The notes under the pieces: model-generated
What the model was told of the DNA's origin: nothing
The model's database searches: none
Seen by the model: only the letters and a program-made list of their open reading frames with translations
Program-made: the position numbers and the translations under genes
Shown here: positions 9,152-17,296 of the stretch, piece after piece
Layout: each line of letters starts with the position of its first letter
Numbering within the stretch: position 1 is the stretch's first letter
Assembly (NCBI GenBank): GCA_022841375.1
Contig: JALHRQ010000011.1
Location: 1-64,000 of the forward strand
Direction: 5' to 3'
From: Burkholderiales bacterium
Lineage (GTDB): Bacteria; Pseudomonadota; Gammaproteobacteria; Burkholderiales; SG8-41
DNA length: 64,000 nucleotides

Positions 9152-9673
9152 ATGGCGTACACCCTGGAAGCATTCTGCAACGATGCGCGCAGCCTCCTGC
9201 AAGCCGATTCCGGCGCTGCAGGCGTGGAGCATGTTCGCAAAAAAATGGAAATCCTGGCCCGCGATCCCGGGTTCGTGGCGGAACATTTCAACAACGGCGT
9301 CAAATACGGCCCGCGCCGCCTGTTCGTCGATCCCGTGCTCGGCTTCGAAATACTGGGCTACCGCGCAGAAAAAGCCCGCCACTCTCCGGCGCATGATCAC
9401 GGCGATTCCTGGGCACTCTATGCGCAGGTGCACGGTTACACCGAGATGACCGAATACAACCGCCTCGACGATGGCAAGGATCCTGACCATGCGAAGCTCG
9501 GCATCAAGGCCCAATACAAGCTTGAGCAGGGCCAGGTCGGCACTTACTGGGGCAGCCAGCTGCACTCGACCTATACACCGGTCGATTGCTGTTATCTGCG
9601 CGTCACCGGCACCGATCTGGAAAAACGGCCGCGCGTACGCATCGACCAGAACACCGGAAAGATCATGAAATGA
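9152..9673 (+). CDS. Cupin-fold enzyme, possible thiol dioxygenase
   Basis: A 173-residue protein with a metal-binding cupin pattern: AHDHGDSWALYAQVHG, in which the HxH could ligate iron as in cysteine dioxygenase and 3-mercaptopropionate dioxygenase, and a later H (QLHST) that may be the third ligand. The length fits the compact bacterial thiol-dioxygenase-like proteins. The gene starts 20 bases after the Bug gene and its stop overlaps the start of the rhodanese gene (ATGA), so it is translationally coupled to it. Oxidation of a thiol to a sulfinate followed by sulfur transfer would make sense of the pair. The precise substrate is not visible, and a non-enzymatic cupin cannot be excluded. 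Confidence 0.65.
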   Translation: MAYTLEAFCNDARSLLQADSGAAGVEHVRKKMEILARDPGFVAEHFNNGVKYGPRRLFVDPVLGFEILGYRAEKARHSPAHDHGDSWALYAQVHGYTEMTEYNRLDDGKDPDHAKLGIKAQYKLEQGQVGTYWGSQLHSTYTPVDCCYLRVTGTDLEKRPRVRIDQNTGKIMK

Positions 9674-10530
9674 GCGGCATCGTCAATCAGAAAACGGGGC
9701 CATTGGTCGATCCGGCGTGGGTCGCCGCCCACAAGGACGACCCCGATGTCTGCCTGATAGACATCGCCGGCCTGGGACAGGACGAACTGCAGGCCTACAA
9801 GGCCGGCCACGTGCCTGGCGCCCATGCCTGGAAGTGGAAAGACAGGCTGTGGGAGGCGCCGATCCGCGACTTTCCGTCGCCGCAGGAATTCGCCCGCCGC
9901 CTTGGCGCTGCCGGCATCGACAACAACACGACCGTGGTGTTCTACGGCGAAGGCGTGCAGTTCGGCATCTACGCCTGGTGGGTGTTCCGCTACTGCGGGC
10001 ACGAGAAGGTGCGCATCCTCGACGGCGCGCGTTACCGCTGGGCTGAAGAAGGACGGCCGCTGGTCACCGACGTGCCGCCGCCGCGCGCACTGAGAACCTA
10101 TGCGCCAACGCAGCGCGTAGAGGCGATGCGCATCCGGCGCGATGACGTGCTGAAATCCCTGCATCAACCGGGCATCGTGCTGCTCGACGGGCGTTCGCCC
10201 GAGGAATACCGCGGCGAGCGGGTCGGCGCACCCGGCACTCCGGACTCCGGCGCCATGTGTTACGGCCGGATTCCCGGTGCCCGCCACGTCTTTTTCGAGA
10301 ACCTGCTCAATGCCGACAAGAGCCTGAAATCCCGCGAGGAACTGCAGGCGGTATTCGACGCGAGCGGCGCAGACCCTGACAAGGACATCATCGCCTACTG
10401 CCGGCTCAGCCATCGCGCAACGGTGTTGTACTTCGCCCTCACCGAAATCATCGGGCTCAAACGGGTCAGGGTCTACGATGGTTCGTGGACCGAGTGGGGC
10501 AACGTCGTGGGTCTTCCGGTTGAACGCTGA
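9670..10530 (+). CDS. Two-domain rhodanese sulfurtransferase
   Basis: A 286-residue thiosulfate/3-mercaptopyruvate-type sulfurtransferase with two rhodanese domains. The inactive N-terminal domain carries DVCLIDIAGLG and GHVPGAHAWKW; the catalytic C-terminal domain carries LLDGRSPEEYRGE and the active-site loop IIAYCRLSHRAT with Cys244. The loop differs from the canonical CRxGxxS/T, which may alter the donor specificity. The start codon overlaps the stop of the cupin gene. This is the last gene of the 7697-10530 operon. A family role is transfer of sulfane sulfur to cyanide, thiols or sulfite; the neighbouring cupin suggests action on an organic thiol. Confidence 0.9.
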   Translation: MSGIVNQKTGPLVDPAWVAAHKDDPDVCLIDIAGLGQDELQAYKAGHVPGAHAWKWKDRLWEAPIRDFPSPQEFARRLGAAGIDNNTTVVFYGEGVQFGIYAWWVFRYCGHEKVRILDGARYRWAEEGRPLVTDVPPPRALRTYAPTQRVEAMRIRRDDVLKSLHQPGIVLLDGRSPEEYRGERVGAPGTPDSGAMCYGRIPGARHVFFENLLNADKSLKSREELQAVFDASGADPDKDIIAYCRLSHRATVLYFALTEIIGLKRVRVYDGSWTEWGNVVGLPVER

Positions 10531-10588
10531 TTCCGCACTGCACGAACGCACCACGGGCGGGGTCAAGCGGTAATCAACGGAGAGGGAA

Positions 10589-10688
10589 ACTGCGGGGGTC
10601 AAATATTATGACGCCCGCAGTGTAACACCCTACTTGCGGAAGCGGCGGCGGAGGGCGTAAAAAGCTCTTTACGCCGCAACCTGCGGGC
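10589..10688 (+). promoter_or_regulatory. Leader with competing hairpins upstream of VOC gene
   Basis: Between the rhodanese and VOC genes the sequence can form mutually exclusive stems. Arm A (10589-10601) pairs with arm B (10609-10621) over 13 positions with one mismatch around a seven-base loop. Arm B (GCCCGCAG, 10613-10620) can instead pair with arm C (CTGCGGGC, 10681-10688), enclosing a separate 8-bp hairpin GGCGTAAA/TTTACGCC (10654-10661 and 10668-10675). Arm C lies just upstream of the GGAG at 10696-10699. This arrangement resembles a switchable 5' leader. No named riboswitch class was recognised. Confidence 0.4.
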
Positions 10689-10705
10689 ACTCACCGGAGA
10701 ACACC

Positions 10706-11107
10706 ATGAACCGCATCGTCCACCTCGCCCTCAAGGTCGAAGACCTCGAAAAAACCACCAAGTTCTACGAAGAAGTATTCGGCTTCTGGGAGGCCGAAAC
10801 CCGCAAGACCCGCGACCATCTGTCGCGCCACCTGACCGACGGCGAAATGGACTTCACGCTGATCAAGTATGACGCCGGCACCCAGTCCGCCGAATCCAAG
10901 GCCGCCGGCGAAGGCCCGTGCATCCACCACTTCGCGATTGAAGTCGAGGACATGGAAAAAGCCACCGCACAGATCAAAAGCCACGGCTGCGAACTCATCA
11001 GCGATCCCGGCGTCATACCGGTGAAGTTCCGCGCGCCCGGCGGCACTGTTGCCGAGCTGGTGCCCGTCGGCCGTTACAAAAAGACGGCACGTCCGAACAA
11101 GGGGTAA
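10706..11107 (+). CDS. VOC (glyoxalase/bleomycin-resistance fold) family protein
   Basis: A 133-residue vicinal-oxygen-chelate protein. The first beta-alpha-beta-beta-beta unit begins MNRIVHLALKVEDLEKTTKFYEE with a metal-type His at position 6. The second begins CIHHFAIEVEDMEKATAQI, with another His pair, and ends PGGTVAELVP with the usual glutamate. These residues fit a metal-dependent lyase, isomerase or dioxygenase such as glyoxalase I or methylmalonyl-CoA epimerase, and the substrate cannot be read from sequence. A GGAG lies seven bases upstream of the ATG. The gene stands alone between a structured leader and a strong intrinsic terminator. Confidence 0.85.
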   Translation: MNRIVHLALKVEDLEKTTKFYEEVFGFWEAETRKTRDHLSRHLTDGEMDFTLIKYDAGTQSAESKAAGEGPCIHHFAIEVEDMEKATAQIKSHGCELISDPGVIPVKFRAPGGTVAELVPVGRYKKTARPNKG

Positions 11108-11141
11108 CCCCCCCGGGGCTGCTGCAGCCACGCGGTTCGCA

Positions 11142-11172
11142 AAAAAGGCGTGATTGTTATCACGCCTTTTTC
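11142..11172 (+). terminator. Rho-independent terminator after VOC gene
   Basis: Perfect 8-bp stem GGCGTGAT/ATCACGCC around TGTT, preceded by six A and followed by five T. The flanking A and T runs would let it work in both directions. Confidence 0.9.
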
Positions 11173-11291
11173 TTTGTTGTGCCGTAAACCTATGTATCGT
11201 AACAACAAGATCGGGCACTGATCACTGGCGGCGACCTCCAGTGTCAACGCTGGCGTACACGCCAACGTTAAATGCGCAGGAGGTCGCCGCA

Positions 11292-11474
11292 ATGAAGCAA
11301 CTCGCTTTGCCGCTGCAGCTTGACCCGAGCACCGATCCGGCGCTGCGCCGGGCCTGGATTGCCAGCCGCGTGCGCATGCCGTTTCACGTGGCCCTGAGCA
11401 CGCCCGCCATCGCGATCTGCCTGCGTCACATGGCGGCTGCAGAGCGCCGCGGTGACTGTCATCCGACGCGCTGA
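11292..11474 (+). CDS. Small hypothetical protein (60 aa)
   Basis: A 60-residue frame starts MKQLALPLQLDP and is preceded by an unusually good ribosome-binding site (AGGAGGTC at 11278-11285, about six bases before the ATG). The product is basic with a mid-protein segment VALSTPAIAICLRHMAA and no recognised domain. The stop lies 25 bases before the convergent end of the next gene. The strong Shine-Dalgarno sequence is the main evidence that it is real; no homology is claimed. Confidence 0.5.
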   Translation: MKQLALPLQLDPSTDPALRRAWIASRVRMPFHVALSTPAIAICLRHMAAAERRGDCHPTR

Positions 11475-11498
11475 ACGCGTTGATGGCCTTTTGTTCGT

Positions 11499-12446
11499 TT
11501 ATTCCCTGATGCCGGCATCACGAATCAGCCTGCCCCACTTCGCCATATCCGCCTGAATGATCGCAGCGAATTCTTCCGGTGAAGTCGACATCGCATCGGT
11601 GCCCGCCGCCACCAGTTTTTCCCTGATATCGGCGCGGGTCATCACCTTCGCCACTTCGGCGTTGATCTGACGAATAATGTTGTCCGGCGTGCGCGCGGGC
11701 GCCAGCATGCCGTTGAGCGACACCGATTCGTAACCGGGCAGCGCATCGGCCAGCAACGGCAATCCCGGCGCCAGTGCAGTGGGTTTCAGGCTGGTCACCG
11801 CCAGCGCACGCAGCTTGCCGGCCTTGATGTATGGCGTCACTGAACCGGCGGTCGGGAACATCAATTCCACTTCGCCGCTGAGGATGCCGATCAGTGAACC
11901 GCCGGTGCCCTTGTAGGCCACGCGCACGATGTTGAGCTTGCCCATGGACTTGAACAGTTCCGCGGCGAGATGCGGCGCTGCGCCGAGCGAACCTGCGGCG
12001 TAATTGATTTCGCCGGGCCGCGATCGGGCCAGCGTGATCAATTCACGCGCCGATTTCACCGGCAGCGACGGATGCACCACCATGACATTGGGCGAACTGG
12101 CGACCAGCGTGATCGGCGCAAAGTCTTTGACCGGATCGTAAGGCGTGCTCGCTCGGATGAACGGCGACAGCCACACCGCGCTGCCGTAAAGCAGCAGCGT
12201 ATAACCGTCGGCCGGCGCACGTGCCACCAGTTCTGCAGCAACGGTGCCACGATTGTCGATCACTACCGGATGTCCGAGCGCGGGACGAATTTCCTGCGCG
12301 ATCAAGCGCGCGACGATGTCGTTGGCGCTGCCCGGCGCCACAGTAACAATGCGTACCGGTTTGACCGGATACGACTGGGCGCAGGCCATCCCTGAACTGA
12401 GCAAGCTGAGCAGTACTGCCGGCAGCCATTGTTGCCATCGGTTCAT
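11499..12446 (-). CDS. Bug/TctC-type TTT solute-binding protein 2
   Basis: A 315-residue periplasmic binding protein. The signal peptide spans about residues 1-24 (MNRWQQWLPAVLLSLLSSG then ACAQ). The mature start SYPVKPVRIVTVAPGSANDI has the family's first ligand loop in variant form (APGSAND in place of PPGGxxD), and HPVVIDNRG and RAPADGYTLL follow. The chosen ATG has GGAGGAG just upstream; an alternative start ten codons earlier lacks this. It lies 88 bases downstream of an aldehyde dehydrogenase gene on the same strand and may share its transcript. No TctA/TctB partner is present. Confidence 0.92.
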   Translation of the reverse strand: MNRWQQWLPAVLLSLLSSGMACAQSYPVKPVRIVTVAPGSANDIVARLIAQEIRPALGHPVVIDNRGTVAAELVARAPADGYTLLLYGSAVWLSPFIRASTPYDPVKDFAPITLVASSPNVMVVHPSLPVKSARELITLARSRPGEINYAAGSLGAAPHLAAELFKSMGKLNIVRVAYKGTGGSLIGILSGEVELMFPTAGSVTPYIKAGKLRALAVTSLKPTALAPGLPLLADALPGYESVSLNGMLAPARTPDNIIRQINAEVAKVMTRADIREKLVAAGTDAMSTSPEEFAAIIQADMAKWGRLIRDAGIRE

Positions 12447-12534
12447 CGCAGCTCCTCCACCACGCACCAGACGCAAACGCCGCCGTGCTACGCCCGGCGG
12501 ATATTTTCTAACTAATTGTTTTTATTATTACTTT

Positions 12535-13968
12535 TTACAAGCCCGCCTGGGTCACAAACTTCGACACCAGATACGGCTCGATCGCTTCGCTGCCGCCTTC
12601 CGAGCCGTAGCCCGAATCCTTGACGCCGCCGAACGGCACTTCGGGCAAAGCAAAGCCGAGATGATTGATGGTCATCATGCCGGTCTCGACCTGCGCCGCA
12701 ATCGCGTTCGCGGTTTTTGCGGACTTGGTCCACGCGTACGCCGCGAGGCCATACGGCAGACGGTTCGCCTCCGCCACTGCATCCTCAAAGGTCTTGAATG
12801 GATTGATGATCGCCATCGGGCCGAATGGTTCGGTGTTCATCGCCATTGCGCTGGTCGAAAGTTCGGTGATCACCGTCGGCTCAAAAAAGTTGCCTTTCTC
12901 GCCGATCGGATAGCCGCCGGTCTGTACCTTGCCGCCGTGTTTTTTCGCGTCTTCGACGTTCGCCACCATCGCGCTCTGCCGGCGCGGATTGGCCAGCGTC
13001 GCCATCCTGGTGTCCTTGTCGAAACCGTCGCCGACCTTGATCGCTTTCGCGCCTTCGGTGAATTTCTCGACGAATTGTTTATACACACCCTCCTGCACCA
13101 GGAAGCGCGTCGGTGAAACGCAGACCTGACCGGCGTTGCGGTACTTCATGAAGGTCATGGTTTTCGCGGCAAGTTCGATGTCGGCATCATCAAAAATGAT
13201 CACCGGCGCGTGACCGCCCAGTTCCATGGTGACGCGCTTCATGTGCTGACCGGCCAGCGCAGCCAGTTGTTTGCCCACCGGCGTTGAACCGGTGAAAGTA
13301 ATCTTGCGGATCACCGGGTGCGGAATCAGGTAGCTCGAGATTTCCGCCGGGTTGCCGTACACCAGATTGATCACGCCGGCGGGCACGCCGGCATCAACGA
13401 ATGCGCGCACCAGTTCCGCGGGGGATGCCGGGGTTTCTTCCGGTGCCTTGAGGATCACCGAGCAGCCGGTGGCGAGTGCTGCCGACAGTTTGCGCACCGC
13501 CTGGTTGATCGGGAAATTCCACGGCGTGAAGGCCGCGACCGGACCGACCGGCTCTTTGACCACCAGTTGATAAATACCTTCAGCGCGCGCCGGAATCACC
13601 CGGCCATAGGCGCGGCGACCTTCTTCGGCAAACCAGTCGATCAGATCGGCGCCGGCCAACGCTTCGAGTTTGGCCTCACCGACAGGTTTGCCCTGTTCGA
13701 AGGTCATGTACGTCGCAACCGTATCCGCGCGCTCGCGGAACAGGTCCGCGGCCTTACGCATGATCTTGCAGCGGTCGAACGCCGACACCTTGCGCCACGC
13801 CTTGTAACCCTGCTCCGCGGATTCGAGCGCGCGGTCGAGGTCGGCCTTCTCGGCGTAGGCGACAGTGCCGATCTGCTGGTGGTTGGCAGGATTGACGACG
13901 GGCAGTGTGCGGCCGGAGGCAGCAGCGCACCATTGGCCATGGATATGAAGCAGGGTATTGGGATACAT
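12535..13968 (-). CDS. NAD(P)-dependent aldehyde dehydrogenase, succinate-semialdehyde type
   Basis: A 477-residue ALDH-superfamily enzyme that oxidises an aldehyde to the acid. Visible features are [12 protein letters not shown] (cofactor and oxyanion region, about 149-160), the [11 protein letters not shown] nucleotide-binding loop, general base Glu249 in MELGGHAP and nucleophile Cys283 in [11 protein letters not shown]. The overall pattern is closest to succinate-semialdehyde or 2-oxoglutarate-semialdehyde dehydrogenases. An upstream 39-codon extension looks non-coding, so the ATG at 13968 is used. It precedes a Bug binding protein on the same strand, and the pair may serve uptake and oxidation of one carbon source. 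Specificity is not certain. Confidence 0.9.
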   Translation of the reverse strand: MYPNTLLHIHGQWCAAASGRTLPVVNPANHQQIGTVAYAEKADLDRALESAEQGYKAWRKVSAFDRCKIMRKAADLFRERADTVATYMTFEQGKPVGEAKLEALAGADLIDWFAEEGRRAYGRVIPARAEGIYQLVVKEPVGPVAAFTPWNFPINQAVRKLSAALATGCSVILKAPEETPASPAELVRAFVDAGVPAGVINLVYGNPAEISSYLIPHPVIRKITFTGSTPVGKQLAALAGQHMKRVTMELGGHAPVIIFDDADIELAAKTMTFMKYRNAGQVCVSPTRFLVQEGVYKQFVEKFTEGAKAIKVGDGFDKDTRMATLANPRRQSAMVANVEDAKKHGGKVQTGGYPIGEKGNFFEPTVITELSTSAMAMNTEPFGPMAIINPFKTFEDAVAEANRLPYGLAAYAWTKSAKTANAIAAQVETGMMTINHLGFALPEVPFGGVKDSGYGSEGGSEAIEPYLVSKFVTQAGL

Positions 13969-14047
13969 GATGTGGAACCTGTCGCGGGTTGAACGGAAGG
14001 CGAAGAATAAACGACTTTGCCACCGCTCGCCCACCGCCGGCGCCGGA

Positions 14048-14083
14048 CAAAATAATGGGGTGACGGCTTGTCGCCGCCACCCC
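14048..14083 (-). terminator. Rho-independent terminator after TerC gene
   Basis: On the minus strand, an 11-bp GC-rich stem (GGGGTGGCGGC with GCCGTCACCCC, one G-U pair, loop GACAA) is followed by ATTATTTTG. It lies about 35 bases after the TerC stop. A second perfect 8-bp inverted repeat (TAGTCAGA/TCTGACTA, 14092-14113) sits between the stop and this hairpin. Confidence 0.82.
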
Positions 14084-14117
14084 ACTCAGGCTAGTCAGAG
14101 GGGAGTCTGACTATGGA

Positions 14118-14990
14118 TCAATGCTTTTTCGGGCTGGGCCGCAGGCGCGAGCTGATCGGCTCCAGGTGACGGAAGGCCAGCTTGCCGTAATAAGCGGCGT
14201 AATCCCGGGTGCCGTCCGGCAGGCGCCGCCACATGCGGTGAACCCAGTGATATCCGGGAGGCGCCGGCTCTTCATCTTGCGACAGCGTGACCTGCCCCGC
14301 GGGCAACTGGTTCAGCTTCTGCAGTTTGGAGGCGGCAATCGATTTGCCGATGGCCACAACCAGCAGGGCGCCGATCGCGGGTGCAAACGTATGCAGCCAG
14401 TGCATCTGGCTGTTGATCCAGCCGCTGATTGAAGGATCGGTCACCAGCATCTCGCCGGCAACCCAGCCGAGAACCGCGCCGCCCACCGTAATGATGACCG
14501 GAAAGCGGTTCATCAGCTTGAGGATGAACGTGCTGCCGTAGATGATCAGCGGGATGCTGACGCCGAGGCCGATGACCAGCAGCGCAACGTTGCCCTTGGC
14601 GGCCGCCGCTACACCCAGCACATTGTCCAGGCTCATGATCAGGTCGGCGATGATGATGGTTTTGATGGCCGACCACATGTGCGCATGACCGTCGATCTCG
14701 TCTTCAGCCTCTTCCGGCACCAGCATTTGTATGCCGATGTAACCCAGGAGAATGGAGCCGATCAGTTTGAGGAAGGGCAGGTCCAGCAGCATCACCGCAA
14801 AAAACGTCAGTACGATGCGCAGGAAAATCGCGCCGAAGCTGCCGAAAAGGATGGCCTGCTTCTGTTGTCGCGGCGGCAATGAACGGCTCGCCATTGCGAT
14901 GACCACGGCATTGTCGCCGCTGAGCACGATGTTGATCATCATGATCTGCCCCAGCGTGACCCAGAAAAAAGAAGTGTTCAGCATTTCCAT
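14118..14990 (-). CDS. TerC family integral membrane protein
   Basis: A 290-residue TerC/YjbE-type membrane protein with about seven transmembrane segments in the first 215 residues and a polar cytoplasmic tail of about 75 residues. The two inverted-repeat signatures are clear: NIVLSGDNAVVIAMA in the first half and ADLIMSLDNVLGVAAAAKG in the second, each with the Asp-Asn pair thought to contact metal. TerC relatives are linked to Mn or Ca export and tellurite resistance. The ATG follows GGAGGA. No manganese riboswitch (yybP-ykoY) consensus was recognised upstream. It lies 144 bases downstream of the histidine kinase gene, so co-regulation by that system is possible but unproven. Confidence 0.92.
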   Translation of the reverse strand: MEMLNTSFFWVTLGQIMMINIVLSGDNAVVIAMASRSLPPRQQKQAILFGSFGAIFLRIVLTFFAVMLLDLPFLKLIGSILLGYIGIQMLVPEEAEDEIDGHAHMWSAIKTIIIADLIMSLDNVLGVAAAAKGNVALLVIGLGVSIPLIIYGSTFILKLMNRFPVIITVGGAVLGWVAGEMLVTDPSISGWINSQMHWLHTFAPAIGALLVVAIGKSIAASKLQKLNQLPAGQVTLSQDEEPAPPGYHWVHRMWRRLPDGTRDYAAYYGKLAFRHLEPISSRLRPSPKKH

Positions 14991-15134
14991 CGGATATTCC
15001 TCCAGTCAGAACCGCCGCCGTCCTGTTGCACAGACGGGCGATTGATAACAGGCAAGAATACGGATTCATGCTTACAGCCGACCCCAAGCCAGATGACCAA
15101 AAGGTTACAGCAACCTTAACGGATGCTTACAGAC

Positions 15135-16523
15135 TCAGGCGGGCGGCAATACCACGCTGAAAGTATTGCCAATTCCGTCAGTTGCATCCTCGCGCAGCGT
15201 GATTTCACCACGGTGCAGGCCAGCAATCTCCTGCGCAATGGCCAGCCCCAGCCCGCTGCCATCCTGGGTGTGCCCCAGCAGGCGGTGAAAGCGCTCAAAC
15301 ACCCGCTCACGCTCTTCCGGCGGAATGCTCGGGCCATCATCGTTGACATCGACGGTCGGCGGCGCCGCACTGACGCGCACGGTGACGCGGCCACCTTTGC
15401 GGCTGTAACGCACCGCGTTGTCGAGCAGATTGTCGAGCAGTTCGCGCAGCCGCACCGCATCGCCCGAGACCATCACCGGCGCGCCGGCATCCTCAAATCC
15501 GAGGTCGATGCTTTTCTGCAACGCCTCCGGCACCCAGCCGGTGGCCACATCCAGCGCCAGCGCGTTCAGATCGAGCGGGGTCAGTTTGACCGTGCTGATC
15601 GCTTCCGGCTCGTGACGCGCCAGCGACAGCAATTGCGAGACCAGCCGTGACAGACGATCAAGCCGCGGCTGGATCTTCTCCAGCCCGTCGCGCAGTCGCT
15701 GCGGATCGGTTTCACGCGCCGCCACTTCGAACTGCGCCTTCAGCGCCGCCACTGGTGTTTTCAGCTGATGCGCGGCATCCGCCACGAAACGGCTCTGCAG
15801 CGTCAGCACGCGATCAAGCCGCGCCAACAGCCCGTTGATCGCTTTCAACAACGGCTGCAGTTCGCTCGGCACGCCATCCACCGGCATCGGACTGCGGTCA
15901 CGGCCGGAACGCGCCGCTGCCGCTTCCTGCAAATGCGCCAGCGGCGCCAGTCCGCGCACCACGCCAATCCACACCACCAGACCGGCGATCAGGATCAGCA
16001 GCAACTGCGGCAGCACCACACTTAAAAGGATTTCGCGGGCAAGTTCGTTGCGCTTGATCATTGTTTCGGCAACCCGCACGGTCGCGCCGTCACGACCGCC
16101 GGCCAGATCGGGATCAACGCGCAATTCAACGATACGCACCGGCGTGCCGGCCATGACGCCATCGTAGAACGTCTCGCCGCGGCGTTGCTGGGCTGCAGTG
16201 CCTGCAGCCGGCGCGATCGGTTCGCCGTCGAGACGGCGTCCGTCGCTGGTGGTCACTTCAAAATAAAAGCGGTCCACCGGGTCTTCGAGCAGTACTCGGC
16301 GCGCCTCGCGCGACATATCGAGCACCAGGACGCCGTTGGCGCCACGCAGATGCAGCGCCACCTCGCGGGCCACTTCAACCAGCGTGCGGTCATGCGCATT
16401 CTGGGAAAAACCCAGTGCCACCCGGTAGCTGATGAACGTGTCGGCGGACAACAGCACAATCAGCGGCACCAGCAGCCAGGTCAGCAGCTGGGTGCGCAGA
16501 CGCGGATGGCTAGCCGCCGGCAT
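15135..16523 (-). CDS. TctE-like sensor histidine kinase
   Basis: A 462-residue membrane histidine kinase. Transmembrane segments lie at about residues 10-35 and 165-190 and flank a periplasmic sensor domain of about 130 residues. Next come a HAMP-like linker, the H-box FVADAAHQLKTPVAALKAQ, the N-box ELLDNLLDNAVRYSRKGGRV and the G-box GSGLGLAIAQEIAGLHRG. The start overlaps the response-regulator gene by 14 bases, as expected for a coupled pair; the longer frame to 16670 runs inside the regulator and is discarded. The domain plan matches TctE/QseC-like kinases, several of which control tricarboxylate uptake. That would suit the many TctC-like proteins here, although none is adjacent. Confidence 0.9.
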   Translation of the reverse strand: MPAASHPRLRTQLLTWLLVPLIVLLSADTFISYRVALGFSQNAHDRTLVEVAREVALHLRGANGVLVLDMSREARRVLLEDPVDRFYFEVTTSDGRRLDGEPIAPAAGTAAQQRRGETFYDGVMAGTPVRIVELRVDPDLAGGRDGATVRVAETMIKRNELAREILLSVVLPQLLLILIAGLVVWIGVVRGLAPLAHLQEAAAARSGRDRSPMPVDGVPSELQPLLKAINGLLARLDRVLTLQSRFVADAAHQLKTPVAALKAQFEVAARETDPQRLRDGLEKIQPRLDRLSRLVSQLLSLARHEPEAISTVKLTPLDLNALALDVATGWVPEALQKSIDLGFEDAGAPVMVSGDAVRLRELLDNLLDNAVRYSRKGGRVTVRVSAAPPTVDVNDDGPSIPPEERERVFERFHRLLGHTQDGSGLGLAIAQEIAGLHRGEITLREDATDGIGNTFSVVLPPA

Positions 16524-17190
16524 CGCGCGATTTCTCGACGAGATAACCCATGCCGCGCACGGTGGTGATATTGAGGCCGGAATTCTCCAGTTTGCGACGC
16601 AGGCGGTGGATGAACACCTCCACCGCATTGCTGGTGGAAACGTCTTCCCAGCCGTAGAGATGATCGACAATCTGCTGTTTGGTGACGACCTTGCCCTCGC
16701 GCAGCAACAACAGTTCTATTACCGCCAGTTCACGCACCGACAGTTCAACCGACTGCTCGTCGAGAAAAAGCCGCCGTCCCGCCATATCCAGACGCAGCCG
16801 GCCATGCACCAGATCCGAGCTGGCCGTGGCATGCGAACGGCGGATCAGCGCGCGCACCCGCGCCTCCAGCTCCGACAAACGGAACGGTTTGGTCAGATAG
16901 TCGTCAGCACCGAGATCGAGACCGGTGACCAGGTCTTCAGGGGTGTCGTTAACGGTCAGCATCAGCACCGGCACGGTCGAACGCCGCGCCCGCAACCGGC
17001 GCAATACCTCGAAACCATTGATCTGCGGCAAACCGACATCCAGCAGCACCAGATCATAGTCGCCGGACATCAGCGCCTGATCAGCCTCGTTGCCGGTGCG
17101 CGCCATATCAACGGCGTGCGCCGACTGGGTCAAGGCGCGCATCACCGTCTCGGCGAGCATCACATCATCTTCAACCAGCAATATGCGCAC
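16510..17190 (-). CDS. TctD-like OmpR-family response regulator
   Basis: A 226-residue two-component regulator. The receiver domain (about 1-120) has the acidic pair in LLVEDDVML, phosphoacceptor Asp in DLVLLDVGLP and the conserved Lys in DYLTKPFRL. The C-terminal winged helix (about 130-220) ends with NAVEVFIHRLRRKLENSGLNITTVRGMGYLVE, the OmpR/PhoB DNA-binding pattern. The start codon is GTG at 17190 with GGAAA eight bases upstream. It is the first gene of the pair with the kinase at 15135. Confidence 0.93.
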   Translation of the reverse strand: MRILLVEDDVMLAETVMRALTQSAHAVDMARTGNEADQALMSGDYDLVLLDVGLPQINGFEVLRRLRARRSTVPVLMLTVNDTPEDLVTGLDLGADDYLTKPFRLSELEARVRALIRRSHATASSDLVHGRLRLDMAGRRLFLDEQSVELSVRELAVIELLLLREGKVVTKQQIVDHLYGWEDVSTSNAVEVFIHRLRRKLENSGLNITTVRGMGYLVEKSRDAGG

Positions 17191-17296
17191 GGCGTTTCCG
17201 CAAAAAAGGCGCCGGCCGTGAAGCGCGCGGCGGACGCAATCAGTAGACCTCTATTGTTACACAGCAGCCGGCGCGCACGAGGCGCGGCCGTTGTGA

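Noticed and set aside
15108-15122. Short inverted repeat AAGGTT/AACCTT upstream of the TerC gene
   Set aside because: Only six base pairs with a five-base spacer and no T run; too weak to call a terminator or operator.
14991-15134. Possible manganese (yybP-ykoY) riboswitch upstream of the TerC gene
   Set aside because: TerC relatives often carry one, but the conserved core was not found in the minus-strand leader.
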